DNA of 64,000 bases from Megalobrama amblycephala (GCF_018812025.1 NC_063057.1:20203638-20267637), one strand, 5' to 3'; shown: positions 48,724-60,455, numbered from the stretch's first letter. Notes: a model not told the origin generated them from the sequence alone. A program made the numbers and translations.

Positions 48724-50553
48724 GTCAGTTCATTCTTAAGCAAAATTGTGGCAGTATGTTAGCCTTTGCTTTTAGGCCTGAGCGAGTAAAAAGTGATGTT
48801 TTTCACAGTTTTTTTCACTTTTGATCTTCTAAATTTGCTTCTTTGCAAGGAAATCATTGTCATAGTTTTTGTGAAGTGTCCAATCCACATTTCCTTTCTT
48901 TGGAACAGCTATACTTGTTTGGAAGATCATAAAAATGCATTTAGAAAAGAACATAGTAAAAAAAAAAAAGTCTTCGTAAAACCACATGGCTGGAATTTAT
49001 TTTAGATTTATTGTTTGGTCATTTGTGTAAGCTACCGAATGTCGCTTGTTTCGCAATTTTGCGCTCCGTTCTCTGAAGACATTGGAAGGTGCAAAGTAGG
49101 CTACCTAGTTGTCATGGCAACTCAATAAACAAATATATTGCCTGGCCAAAATTAACTCGTCAAGTGCAATTCAGACAGAAACTAAAAGGAGAAAGAAAGA
49201 CATTTTTATATTTATTTTTATTAAAATTTAACAGCAGCATATTTAAGTTTTGTGCACTCTACTAGCATCGTCTTTATGATCTACTGAGCACCCGTGGTAA
49301 AAAAGTTTCTATTCCTAAACAAAAGTCAGATGGTGAAGCCAGATGTTTCTAATGATACACACATTTTTAAGATTTAATAAGGATATTTTAGCTATATAGT
49401 CCAGTGAATCAAAAAGATCAAAGCTACCATGTGGTGCAGTTAGCATTAGCATGGTTCCTCATTGAACGTGTTTGTACTGCAGCAGCTGGTTCAGGTGAAG
49501 TAAATCAGGATAAACAGAGTAAACAGGTTTATGTATTTCCGTTTCTCACAGTGTATTTTCAGTGTGTTGATTGTAAATAAGCATGTTGCTAATGAACAGC
49601 CCTCAACCCCTCACACATAGAACTAGCATAAAAAAATAAGTAGCGCTGCTCATGTTAATGGACAACTACTTCAAACACAGATGCCTTGGTAGTAATTAAG
49701 TGTAGTAATATAATGAAGAAACTTTATTAAGTGTTTTCAGTGGTTTGGGATTCAATGTTGCTTCCCCTCAGAGCTCTGCTTCCTCTGAGACAAATACAGT
49801 ATAATTATGGAATTATTAATGGAGTCATAATTACATCAGGCGACATGTACAATAACTACAGTATGGAAATGTCTTCGCCCGAGGGGAGAGCTGCGCTCTA
49901 GATTCAAGGTGATATTTGTTAACAAGGCTTTGTGTGAATAGATTATGTGAAATATGAAAGTAATTTCTTCACTTCAACTGTTAAGAAACAAAAGCCTCAT
50001 TTTGATTGATCTGAACAAACTTGGTGTATTGAATTGGAGCGTTTATCTCTTCCTGTACTATTTGTACATAAATGATGCCTCAAATCATGTCTTGTTGAGG
50101 AGATTGTACTATTACTTTTCTAAACTATCAGAGAGAGAAAAAATATGCCCCTGTGATAGGAAATTATTGAAGATAGATAGCAAATGTGAAACAGTGAATA
50201 ACAGCTAGAAATGGAATTTCATCATCATCATGATTTCTGCCAAACAGAACATGTTCAAGTCAAAACAGCAACACAATAGAGCTTTATATATCAATTTCAG
50301 GTCATACACCTGATTATAATGACTTACAGGTAGAGCAGTGACCTAGGTGGCAGTAATTGTCTGTTTTATGTGTGAATTTCATTTATCCAACGATTCGTTC
50401 CAAAACACTCATTCATTCAGGAACGAATCAAGTATGAATGAGTCATTGAATCACTCAGTTAACTGATTTGTTAAAAAACGCGATTCATTCAGGAATGCCA
50501 CTACTAGGTTGATCCAAAGACTTTATATATAGATATATTATATATGACTTGTC
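48724..50553. other. No gene seen
   Basis: AT-rich sequence. 50385-50520 holds a GATTCATTCAGGAACGAATC-like repeat fragment. Frames such as 49954-50208 have no family resemblance. Confidence 0.45.
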
Positions 50554-50818
50554 TTAAAGGGCACCTATTATGCCCCTTTTTACAAGATGTAATATTGGTC
50601 TTGGGTGTCCCCAGAATGTATTTGTGAAGTTTCAGCACAAAATACCCCACAGTTAATTTATTATAACCATTTGAAAATGTCATTTTTGGGGCCTGTTTTA
50701 AAAAGAGCTGTTTTGGTGTGTACCACCTTAAATATAAATGAGCTGCATATCCCCGCCCTGCCTTTGGATGAGGGCGTAACTTGCATACCTATGGCAATAA
50801 ACAGTCGGTAGAAGCAGA

Positions 50819-50956
50819 ATGGCTGAGAGTGAGAGACCCGCTGTTTTGTATGGCATTCAGCCGTACATGTTTGAACCGGAATCAGACCCAGATGATGAAG
50901 AGACTCCGGCAGAAGAAACACAATTGAGAATGGAGCAGGACGTCTCTGAATGGTTA
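50819..50956 (+). pseudogene. P2X7-ballast-like N-terminus in B1
   Basis: MAESERPAVLYGIQPYMFEP then ESDPDDEETPAEET, RMEQDVSEW. The opening PYxFEPE followed by an acidic stretch is the same as in C2 (PYLFEPEYTEEE) and in fish P2X7-like proteins. The DVSEW end is where the cysteine signature (WCxCGxC) should follow, but the frame runs into LFDTFMYLW. So the zinc-binding part is deleted. The upstream region 50700-50818 contains a possible leader. Confidence 0.58.
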
Positions 50957-51293
50957 TTTGATACATTTATGTACTTATGGAGTTTTAATCGCGTCCCCTT
51001 TGCAATTATGGATGTGCAACACACACACACACACTGTGATAACGTTCGCGCAATTTTTTGAAACTACAAACACAAATACTGTGATAACGTTTGCTAAGTA
51101 AACATACACAGTTTTTAATACAATATCTTTAAAAAATATATATATACGTGTGGATACACACTATACAAACAAGGTTTAAATTATATACACAGACATTCTA
51201 CGACGACGACAACAACTTTAGACGCATTTGTTATTGAATTGGCTGACATCAACTGAAATGACTATTTGCTCAAAAAACATTAAATACACTTAC

Positions 51294-51578
51294 TTCTTCT
51301 GGAGGTGACGTTGGATCGCGAACAGTAGGCAACGATCCACACTTGAGGATTAACTTTGAAGCAAGACCTGCTTTGAATTGACCCTCGTTCTCAAAACAGT
51401 CAGTCAAAAAATGATTCGCGCAAACATAAACGTATTTTGGAATTTTGAGTGGCGCCTTTCTTTCGGAAATAAAATCCATCCACTGCGTTTTCAGTGGCTC
51501 TGATGTCGGAAGTAAGTGAAAACTACTATGTTCATTATTACATCCCACAACAGAACACTTATGTTTCTTAGGAGACAT
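51294..51578 (-). CDS. THAP zinc-finger exon with intact C2CH and splice donor (transposon-borne)
   Basis: 95 codons, MSPKKHKCSVVGCNNEHSSF, HLLPTSEPLKTQWMDFISER, VYVCANHFLTDCFEN and SLPTVRDP. All hallmarks of a THAP domain are present: C-x4-C (CSVVGC), the proline in HLLP, the invariant Trp, CxxH (CANH) and the terminal AVP-type box (SLPT). The frame is open from the ATG at 51578 (a further in-frame ATG at 51599) to a GTAAGT donor at 51293-51288. THAP domains bind DNA in P/Kolobok transposases and in host THAP proteins. Its position inside TTAA-flanked B1 makes transposase use most likely; the downstream exons are missing. Confidence 0.85.
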
Positions 51579-51874
51579 TACCGGCTGTCGTTGAAACAAT
51601 GGAGGATGGTTGACAGATCACCGAGGGCGGGGTCTATGCCAAAACCAGATTGTCAATCAAACCACGTGGGTGGGGCTTAGCGCAATTCTACGTCACAGTG
51701 AGAGCAATCTTAGAACAGGGCGTTCTGAGACAGTGCTTATGAATTATTGAGATTGTAAAAAAACCACTGGGTGGATTTTTCTCATTCTAGGGTGGTTTTG
51801 CTCACACACTGCCAACACACATTTATGGTCAAACACCATGTAAAAGTGAATTTTGCATAATAGGTGCCCTTTAA

Positions 51875-52300
51875 AGGGACTTTGGTGCGTCCCAGTTCGC
51901 GTACTTATGCACTATTCTATGACCTTTTTTAAGTACAAATAGTGTGAGTAGTGCACTCACACAGAAAATTCCAAAAAGAAAAGGTGCACTTTAAATACCC
52001 GAATGATGCACTAAATTATGCACTAAACTAATGGAAAAAATGAAGTGTAGAATGTTGGACACTTCATGCAGAGGGAGGGGGTACAGACTCCGATGTTTAA
52101 TGACAAAATAAATGTATAAAATTCATACACTACATGGATGGAGTACATAAGTATAGTGGATATAATGTATAGGTTGCATTTGGGATGTAAATACTGTGTG
52201 TTAATAGCAAACACAACGTTCTGCTGCTTTGTTTGGACATATTTTCGTTAATGTAGCAAAAACAGACAACGTACCAGACATTAATGTGTCTACTCTACAA
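51875..52300. other. Repeat-like, no gene seen
   Basis: Begins GGTGCGTCCCAGTTCGCGTA with TTATGCACTATTCTATG, which looks like the end of another MITE. No right end found. Confidence 0.4.
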
Positions 52301-52303
52301 TGT

Positions 52304-53105
52304 AAAGGCCTGTACACACTGGGACGAATATCGCGCGAGATTATCGTCAACGTTTAACGCCTGATGACTAAACAAAGGGCGCCAATGTGAGTGTGCACAC
52401 CGACGCAAAAAACGCGAGGCGTAAAAGCATCATTCTTTAAAAAACGCCTCGGGTTTGTTTTTTTGGTTTGACACGCCGCGTTAAAAATTGGCAGACCAAT
52501 GAGAGTGGTGCTTTTGTTCACGTGCCTAGAGATGCTGAATTTACAGTAAAACATGACTTGGTGGCGCTCAAGCACACAACGGTCTTGCCGAGCACACATT
52601 GATACCAAGACGACGAAGAGAAAGTCGATAGGGGAGGATTCAGCTTGATATAAAATTAGAGGTCAGGAATAGGACAAGTCAGCAAACATAACTACAGAAT
52701 AACACAATTTTCTTAACATTATCATTTTTAATATGATAAAGGTCTTATTTTAAACGCTGGTTTCTTGCATTGTGCACTAGTAGACGAGGAAGACCCCTAT
52801 AAACTATCCCTGCGTCTCAAGCTCCCTAGCTTCCTAGGTCGTGTATCAGTATACAGTACCATGTACGAATGTGGCTGACTCCCTGATCAGTGCCCTGACG
52901 AGTGAACTAGGGAACTGATTGAGACGCACGCTATGGGTGCTCTGCCAGTTCTTGGCCACACCAATAGATGTGTATTATTTCTGTAATTTTACTGTTTGTT
53001 TTATTCTTTTACATTCAAGAAATATAGTTGAGAATGTCTATTTCATAAATATGTTTATTTGCACTACCGTTCACTTTCACTTATTTGCACTACCGTTTCT
53101 GACTA

Positions 53106-53142
<37 letters not shown>

Positions 53143-53347
53143 ATATTATATCTGCATTTTTATCTTCTTTAACTTTATTAATATCATAAATATGTTTATT
53201 TGCACTACCGTTAAGCACAGGGAGTGAATTTGCACGTTCACTCTGAGCATCGCCAGTGAAAATCGCTTGGGTATGAACACAAAAAACATCTCGAAAAACG
53301 CTGGCGATAAATGCGTGAGATATTCGTCCCGGTGTGTACAGGCCTTA
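52304..53347. mobile_element. hAT-like MITE with GGCCTGTACACAC ends
   Basis: Left AAGGCCTGTACACACTGGGA and right (inverse) TAAGGCCTGTACACACCGGG. CGAATATC is present next to both. Contains GCGTTAAAAATTGG-type text, a TA repeat at 53107-53138 and a 28-bp internal direct repeat (CATAAATATGTTTATTTGCA) at 53044 and 53185. A probable insertion is nested at about 52795-52930. Confidence 0.78.
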
Positions 53348-53515
53348 AGTTTCTCAAAATGACCTTAATGTTTACTCAACTTGTATAAAAGCAACCACTC
53401 TTGCTTTCGTGCTGTTTTTCCGAATATCATTATTCGGTAAACAAACATGGTAGTTATTGTGATTTATTAAATTTACCATTACATGTGTTACAAAAGATTA
53501 ATATAACTTATAAGT

Positions 53516-53979
53516 CTAAAAAAAAAAAAAGTGCTATATAGCACTAAAAGTGGTTCTTGGCTCGTAATCATAGGGGAACCACTTTTGGTACTATGTAGCA
53601 CCATATCTTTAAAGGTGCTATGTAGAAGCCATAAGAGGTGCCATATCGTATTTTATTTCTTCAACAAAAATGGTGCTGAACAGCACCAACAGTGTTTTTT
53701 TGGCTCGTAAAGAACCTTTAAAGGGGCTTAACAGGTTCTTTATATGGCAGTGGTGCTATATAGCACCTTAACCACCCCAAAGAACCGCTGAAGAACCATG
53801 CAGGGCCTTAAACTGGTTCTGTATACAGTAGTGGTGCTATATAGCACCTCAGTCATCCCAAAGAACCAGTAAAGAACCACTGAAGCACCAGTGCTATACA
53901 GCACTTAAAGTCGTTCACCTATGATTACGAGCCAAAGAACCACTTTTAGTACTATATAGCACCATTTTTTTTTAGAGTG
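53516..53979. mobile_element. Foldback MITE of GTGCTATATAGCAC units
   Basis: Ends with runs of A and T: AGTCTAAAAAAAAA at left and its inverse TTTTTTTTAGAGTG at right. Inner arms (AGTGGTTCTTGGCTCGTAAT and the inverse at 53920-53950) pair. GTGCTATATAGCAC-type palindromic units recur at least six times. Confidence 0.85.
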
Positions 53980-55049
53980 TACCTCAAGTTACAGTAATTA
54001 ACATTTGTGTCCATATTTACCTCACAATCCCTTTGTTTCCTTTACAAAAAGTATTGTTAAGCCTACTTTGATAAGGATTATTATATTTACTTACTGGTTC
54101 TGGGCATTGAGGTATCTAGACGGGGGTATTGACCAGGCTTTCTTGGAAGTACTGACGGAAGGTGGATGAGTTGAAGTACATCTCTGATTGCCATGGTAGT
54201 TTTGTCTCTCTCTTCAAGACCATCATTCGTGTAATTGCCGTACGAGTCTGTATAAAAGCCCAATTAAAAGAGCATCAAGTCTCTCGCCCATAAAGAACAT
54301 TAAAAATGCCCGATTAAACCTGCACTGTGTGCTTTTAATTTACTTTCTGAAGTCATTTAATAGAGCAGCTCTTTCTGTCTCTCACCTTTGCGCTGCTGTT
54401 TTCATTGTTCTTTGCCTCTTGAATGAGCTCGCGCTCCATTATCTCTATTTGAAAGTGAAATATTAATCGTGTGTGAACGTACAGTCCAAATGGGGACTCG
54501 TCATTATCAGTAAAGCGTTTGAAAGCGGTTCACTTTTAACGCGGCTTTTTTCCCGCCGCAGCCCTGCAGCTCAATCTGTCGTCGTGACGATTGCAGCTTC
54601 CCTCCAAAACTCCGCAGCTGCTTTCATTCAGCCGAATTCATAAAACATGCAAAAATAAGGCAAACACGCACACCAGCCCGGCGGATAATCATGTTACAGC
54701 TTTCAACAGTTCCTCTTCCTCTGTGGCTGATTATAAGACGTGGATTTAACAGCGCCAGAGGTTTAACCGCTTCTCTTCTCGTTCTTGAGATGGGCTGATG
54801 GAGGTGGAGGAGGCGTATAAAACAGCTGATTAACTGCTGTCTGCTGTCTCACTGATACACTGACTTGAGTAAAGCTATTTTAAATATGTTTGGGGATGAT
54901 TATAGAGCTGCATATCTGTGTCTACGTTTGGGTTTAAAATTCAATGATATTGATTCTAGCAATTAGATGATAAAAACCTATGATTAATATAAAGGCTAAT
55001 CCACATCACTTGATAGACTATCTTGGATCAGAAATGCTGCCAGTTAAAT
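53980..55049. other. Repeat-poor, GC-richer stretch, no gene seen
   Basis: 54370-54880 is markedly less AT-rich than the surroundings and free of recognised repeats. It could be a conserved non-coding or regulatory segment, but nothing in the sequence proves it. No supported frame. Confidence 0.4.
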
Positions 55050-55051
55050 TA

Positions 55052-56871
55052 GGTAGACCAGGTACAGTTTGTACACTTTTTGCACACCAAAACTAGGGAC
55101 TGAAAAGAAGTGATTTTTCATATGACATTTCTTTTACTTGTCTACTAAAATATTAATAATTATTAAACACAAGAAGCATTTTTGTTCCAACTGTACCCAT
55201 GTCGGGTACAGTTGGAACAGTACCCGAGTACAGTTGAGACACCCATCCGGAATGCTGTAAAGCTGCCTAACCAATTCAATGCAAATGTAAAATACCTTTA
55301 AAAATGAGAATTCAACAGTTTTTATTTCCATTTAGTATTTTATTTGATTATTTGTTTAGTTAAAGGTGCCGTAGAGTGGAAAATTGAATTTACCTTGGCA
55401 TAGTTGAATAACAAGAGTTCAGTACATGGAAATGACATACAGTGAGTCTCAAACACCATTGCTTCCTCCTTCTTATATAAATCTCATTTGTTTAAAAGAC
55501 CTCCGAAGAACAGGCGAATCTTAACATAACACCGACTGTTACGTAACAGTTGGGATCATTAATATGTACGCCCCCAATATTTGCATATGCCAGCTCATGT
55601 TCAAGGCATTAGACAAGGGCAGCCAGTATTAACGTCTGGATCTGTGCATAGCTGAATCATCAGACTAGGTAAGCAAGCAAGAACAATAGTGAAAAATGGC
55701 AGATTGAAAGATAATAACTGACATGATCCATGATTACATGATATTTTTAGTGATATTTATAAATTGTCTTTCGAAATGTTTTGTTAGCATGTTGCTAATG
55801 TACTGTTAAATGTGGTTAAAGTTACTATCGTTTCTTACTGTATTCACGGAGACAAGAGAGCCATCGCTATTTTCATTTTTAAACACTTGCAGTCTGTATA
55901 ATTCATAAACACAACTTCATTCTTTATAAATCTCTCCAACAGTGTGATGATAGCTTTAGCCACGGAGGACAGCCTCAAACTCATTCAGAGTCAAATGTAA
56001 ACATCCAAATAAATACTATACTCACATGATCCGAAGCATGTATGCATGATGCACATCTTGTAAAGATCCATTTGAGGGTTATATTAGCTGTGTGAACTTT
56101 GTTTATGCACAGTATTGTAGTTGAGTGGGGGTCTTAATGATGCCCCAAAATAGGCAGTTAAAAAATTTTATTAAAAAAAATCTATAGGGTATTTTGAGCT
56201 GAAATTTCACTGACACATTCAGGGGACACCTTAGACTTATATTACATCTTGTGAAAGAACATTCTAGGGCACCTTTAAAAGTAGTTCATTTGTTAAACAT
56301 TGTACAGTAACGGCAAACAGCGATTTATTTAATTTCAGTTCATAATTTTATTATTAACAGTTGAAAAGTTGAGTAACAGTAAAAAACATTGAACAATTGC
56401 AAACAGCAATAATAAAACAGATGAAATCTATTAATTTGTGATCTTACATCGTGCAACTAAACTGCCTGTGCCGCAATAGAATTCTATGGTGCGGGTACAT
56501 TTGATACACTGTGTCTCAACTGTACCCCGCTGACCACCTCGAACATTTCTCTAGATTTTAAGTCATGCAATATGTCAGTTTTTAGAGCACAGATTAAGGT
56601 ATACGAAAATGTAAGTTAACTTTAACAGTCATGTAAGGATGAGAAGCTATTCAATGTGGAAGGGACGTGGTGAAGTGAAAAAATTACCTTAGAAAAAAAA
56701 CTTTCGCCGATATCTTCGGACTGGAGAAGCACATGTACTTCAAATTTCCCACGATCGAAGAGGGTGCTAATACGCATGTGCGAAGCAAATTTCACAGATC
56801 AGACTTGTTGCGTACGCAAGTTATTTAAGGTGTTTCAACTGTACCCCTGTACCAACTGTACCTGGTCTACC
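55052..56871. mobile_element. Mariner-type MITE, split by A4
   Basis: Left GGTAGACCAGGTACAGTTT and right (inverse) GGTAGACCAGGTACAGTTGG. TA lies at 55050-55051 and 56872-56873. Subterminal AACTGTACCC/GGGTACAGTT motifs are repeated inside (55190-55245, 56510-56525, 56840). A4 (55364-56274) accounts for half its length; without it the element is about 905 bp. Confidence 0.85.
55364..56274 (+). mobile_element. Family A element, copy A4
   Basis: AGGTGCCG...GGGCACCT with TTAA at 55360-55363 and 56275-56278. Shares the donor-like AGGTAAGCAAG and acceptor-like TTCACGGAGA. The palindrome is CCGACTGTTACGTAACAGTT (one base off). It lacks the TATA box (short deletion) but has an insertion (GATCATTAATATGT) shared with A5. 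Confidence 0.9.
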
Positions 56872-56879
56872 TACAGAAG

Positions 56880-57112
56880 AATTACTGAATGTACCTTTAA
56901 ACACATTAGTTTATTCAGTAATGGATGCTGAAAATTCAGCTTTACATCACAGTAAAAATAGGCCTATATTGACATAGAAAACAGTAATGATATTTTACAG
57001 TATTACTGTTCTTACTGTATTTTTGATCAAATAAATGTAGCCTTGGTGAGCAGAAGAGACTTATTTTAAAAACATTACAAAATTCTAATTATTCCAAACT
57101 TTTGACTGGTAG
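56880..57112. repeat. Dispersed fish repeat ending CTTTTGACTGGTAGTG
   Basis: TGAAAATTCAGCTTT, ATTTTTGATCAAATAAATGT, AGCCTTGGTGAGCAGAAGAG and CAAACTTTTGACTGGTAGTG. The right part resembles 15525-15560. It lies about 90 bp before the trhde exon. Confidence 0.65.
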
Positions 57113-57200
57113 TGTATATGCTTATAAGGACATTCTATGTAAATTGTTTCACAATCCTGTTTTCCTGTCGTTGAGCTTGAATCCTCCTCACTGTGTGCAG

Positions 57201-57355
57201 ATCTCCTGGCAGTGCCGAAGCATCCGTATGCAGCCATGGAGAACTGGGGCCTGAGCGTGTTTGTGGAGCAGAAGATCTTGTTGGATCCTGACGTCTCCTC
57301 CTTCTCCTATCAGATGGAGCTCACCATGGTGGTGGTGCACGAGATCTGCCATCAG
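57201..57355 (+). CDS. trhde: trhde internal exon (M1 zinc metallopeptidase, AAMEN/HEICHQ exon)
   Basis: Internal exon of thyrotropin-releasing-hormone-degrading ectoenzyme, a type II membrane M1 aminopeptidase that removes the pyroglutamate of TRH outside the cell. The translation runs from LLAVPKHPYAAMENWGL to VVHEICHQ. It contains the substrate-binding AAMENWGL motif (GxMEN family) and the first zinc-site half HEIC-H. The acceptor is ...tgtgtgcag at 57191-57200 and the donor gtaaaa follows at 57356. The first two bases complete an Asp codon and the exon ends in phase 0 directly after HEICHQ; the family continues WFGDLV in the next exon, which is not in the window. The reading frame is open and all catalytic residues visible here are intact. 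I recognise the wording of TRHDE (VEQ-ILLDP after WGLS) rather than ANPEP, ENPEP or LNPEP. Fish can have two trhde paralogues and which one this is cannot be told. It is flanked by repeats on both sides. Confidence 0.93.
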
Positions 57356-57970
57356 GTAAAACACATTTATGCGAGTAACGGGAACATATCTGTGTGGTTT
57401 CACTGCGGTCACAGTGCTGGTTTAAAGAAGTCAAGACTTCATATATATGGGTGATTCTACAGAATTGGTGCAAACTGCTATCCCACAAAACAAAAAAACC
57501 CCCAAAAAATTTAGACGTTTACTAAGATCCTTTTATTATCTATTGAATCCCACAATAATATTTAAAATATCAGTAAGCTTAATATATATAAAATCATCGT
57601 TTATTGGTACTTTCAATTGGGAGGAGGCTGTCCTGAACCCTAACCCTTAAATTTCTACTTCTGGAAATAATATTAAAATAATCTTTGCAATTTTTTCCAT
57701 TGTTGTTTTTAAAAATATTTTTTTTTTACTTTTGTTAAAACGTGAAGTTTGTATATTTAATTTTAAATCATAAAACTTTATGTAAAAAATGTGTCCCACA
57801 TTTTCATGTCACTACTGAAACAGTGTATGTTTTAGTCCATTGGCTGAGACTGATTTTAACCACACCACTACATTTTTGATCAGGAAATATTCCGGTGTCC
57901 CTCCCTCTTTCATAGTAGGTAACATCATTTTGAGTTAATTGTGTTAAAAAACTGAAAATATGTGTGTAGC
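57356..57970. other. trhde intron start, no further exon seen
   Basis: Begins with the exon's donor gtaaaa. AT-rich with short T runs. Neither WFGDLV-type coding nor other exon text is found up to 64000. Confidence 0.6.
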
Positions 57971-57975
57971 TTTAA

Positions 57976-58206
57976 AGGGTTAGTTCACCCAAAAATGAAC
58001 CATGATAAAACAAACCAAACGAACCAAAAACAAACTAAAATGAAAATAATGTCATTTATTATTACTCACCCTCATGTCATTCTACACCCTTAAGACCTTC
58101 ATTCATCTTCGGAACACAAATTAAGATATTTTTGATTAAATCCGATGGCTTAGCGAGGCCTGCGTAGACAGCAATGGTACTTCCTCTCTCAAGATCCATA
58201 AAGGTA
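57976..58206 (+). mobile_element. Family D element, 5' part (D2)
   Basis: TTAA (57972-57975) then AGGGTTAGTTCACCCAAAAA and the family text ATTACTCACCCTCATGTCAT, ACACCCTTAAGACCTTC. It stops at about 58206 without a right terminus. Confidence 0.75.
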
Positions 58207-59435
58207 ACAACATATTTAAATTAGTTCATGTGAGTACATTGATTCTACCTTAATATTATAAAGCGATGAGAATATTTTTTGTGTGCCAAGCGTAAAATTC
58301 TCTGAATTTACAAATTCTTGGAGATATTTAGGATAATGTAATTACACAATAGAATGAAATATATAACACTGTGCAAGTGGTTTTTAGTTTTTAATATAAA
58401 ATCTTACATATTGTGCCTTTAATGAACGTCAATACCAAACACCTTTTTTCTGAAATTAAGCAGACTTTGGGTGTTATTTAATTTGTTTTATGTGTGTACA
58501 GCTGTTCAGAACTATGCTAGTTAGTAGCTAACCATGTGCTGATTATCATCTTTGAGCTAGGCTCAAAAGTATCTAAAATTGTCACTACTGAAACAGTCAC
58601 GACCAAAATATGTGGTGAAGATCATTGTTTTTTGAGTGTTATTCAGATTTTGTTTTTGTTTTTTTTTTTTTTCTCTGTGTACAGCTGTTCAGAACTGTGC
58701 TAGCTAACCATGTGCTGATTAGCATCTTTGAGCTAGCATCAAAAGTATCTAAAATTGTCATTACCGAAACAGTCATGAACGAAACATGTCATTATTGTTT
58801 TGGTAGTGACAAAAGGGAACAGATAATCTACAGTTATGCAAATCATTAGTATTTTAATATGTTTTAGTAGTGTTTTAGTTTCTACCAAAACACTACTGGC
58901 ACTACTGAAAATGTGCAGTCATGACCGAAACATGAGATATTTTGTCAAAAATATAGTATATTGAATCATCAACTAAGATGTTATTATAGTGTTTGGTTCA
59001 ATTCAAACTAATGAGTCCTTAACTTTGAAATCAGTATGATAAACTTTATGTCTTTAACAAAGAAAGATTGGATTCAAAATACAACAAATCTCATAAATTG
59101 CACTTGAAATATTGTTAAAATTGTAATTGTTATTGATTGACCTTTGAATTTTTTTTATTTATTTATTTTTTTTTAATAGCAAAAAATATATATTTACAAG
59201 GTAGATATAAACAAAATCTCAATAGGTCAATGTAACCCTTCTTATTAAATTATTCATTATTGTGTTTTGGTAATGACAAATTTGGGGAGAGGAAAAATAT
59301 TCCAAAACTTTCTGAAAATACAAAATGAGAATTAACTGCACACTTACTAGAAATGTGTACCTTGGATATTATACAATTTGCATATATATACTTGAATATA
59401 TATACTGAAGATAAGCAGTAACAGTATTAAATGCG
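58207..59435. other. No gene seen; local duplication
   Basis: Blocks around 58500-58620 and 58680-58800 (GTACAGCTGTTCAGAACT, TAGCTAACCATGTGCTGATT, AAAAGTATCTAAAATTGTCA) are two copies of one segment at about 180-bp spacing, with repeated GAAACAGTCA/CTACTGAAA motifs. Confidence 0.6.
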
Positions 59436-59439
59436 TTAA

Positions 59440-60117
59440 AGGGATAGTTCACCCAAAAATGAAAATTTGATGTTTATCTGCTTACCCCCAGCGCATCCAA
59501 TATGTAGATGACTTTGTTTCTTCAGTAGAACACAAATGAAACAATGATGTTTGTTTAACTCCAACCGTTGCCGTATAATGCAAGTCAGTGGGAACTTCTA
59601 CTATAAGAGTAAATAAAACTTGTATAGACAAATCCAAATTAAACCCTGTGGCTCGTGACGACACACTGATGTCCTAAGACACGAAACAATCAATTTGTGC
59701 GAGAAACCGAACAGTATTTATATCACTTTTTACCTCGCGAGACATCACTGCCACTGTCAGAGCGTGTTCAGACCTCACTAAACGAATGCTGAACGCAATT
59801 GGATATAATGGTGTATTAGAGGTAAAAAATTATATAAATACTGTTTGGTTTCTCGCACAAACCGATCGTTTCGTGTCTTAGGACATCAGTGTGTCATCAC
59901 GAGCCGCAGGGTTTAATTTGGATTTGTCTGTGCACGTTTTTTCGACTCTTATTGTTCGAGTTCCCTTTCACTCCCATTATTTGACTGCCAGGCGGCAACG
60001 GTTGCAGTTAAAAATCAACTTTTGTGTTCTACTGAAGAAACAAAGTCATCTACATCTTGGATGCACTGGGGGTAAGCAGATAAACATCAAATTTTCATTT
60101 TTGGGTGAATTATTCCT
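59440..60117 (+). mobile_element. Family D foldback element, complete copy (D3)
   Basis: AGGGATAGTTCACCCAAAAA ... TTTGGGTGAATTATTCCT with TTAA at 59436-59439 and 60118-60121, 678 bp. The arms (59460-59745 and 59820-60110) are inverted copies, for example AGGACATCAGTGTGTC with its inverse. No coding capacity. Confidence 0.88.
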
Positions 60118-60455
60118 TTAATAATAAATGGACTAATTTAATCCAATTATATCAGCAGATCATTCAGGGTCACTTTTCTGACATCTTGTGTTGTTCATTT
60201 CATTACTGTCAAAGAGCTGCACCTCCATTTGAGAGGCACAACTTCAATCAGGACTGAAAATTACCCATTCTGTTTGAGGCATCTCATCCACGCCTGTTCC
60301 AGCTGTGATTCAGATCATGATTCAGAAGATTTCTCTTTTAAAACATGATACGTTTCCTGTTTAACCATCACACACATTAAAAGCTCTTCTTGACTCGAAA
60401 GCATGTCCCATCAATGCTGTTTAATGTCCTCTGAGGAACATAAAGCATCTTTCAC

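Larger units (their letters stand above)
50558..51870 (+). mobile_element. Family B element, copy B1 (Kolobok-like, two inward-facing genes)
   Basis: Termini AGGGCACCTATTATGCCCC and inverse GCATAATAGGTGCCCT, with TTAA at 50554-50557 and 51871-51874, 1313 bp. Near the left end a + strand ORF starts with a P2X7-like N-terminus. Near the right end a minus-strand THAP exon starts and reads inward to a splice donor. The middle (51060-51270) is AT-rich non-coding DNA. This is an internal deletion of a larger autonomous element, by inference. Confidence 0.9.
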
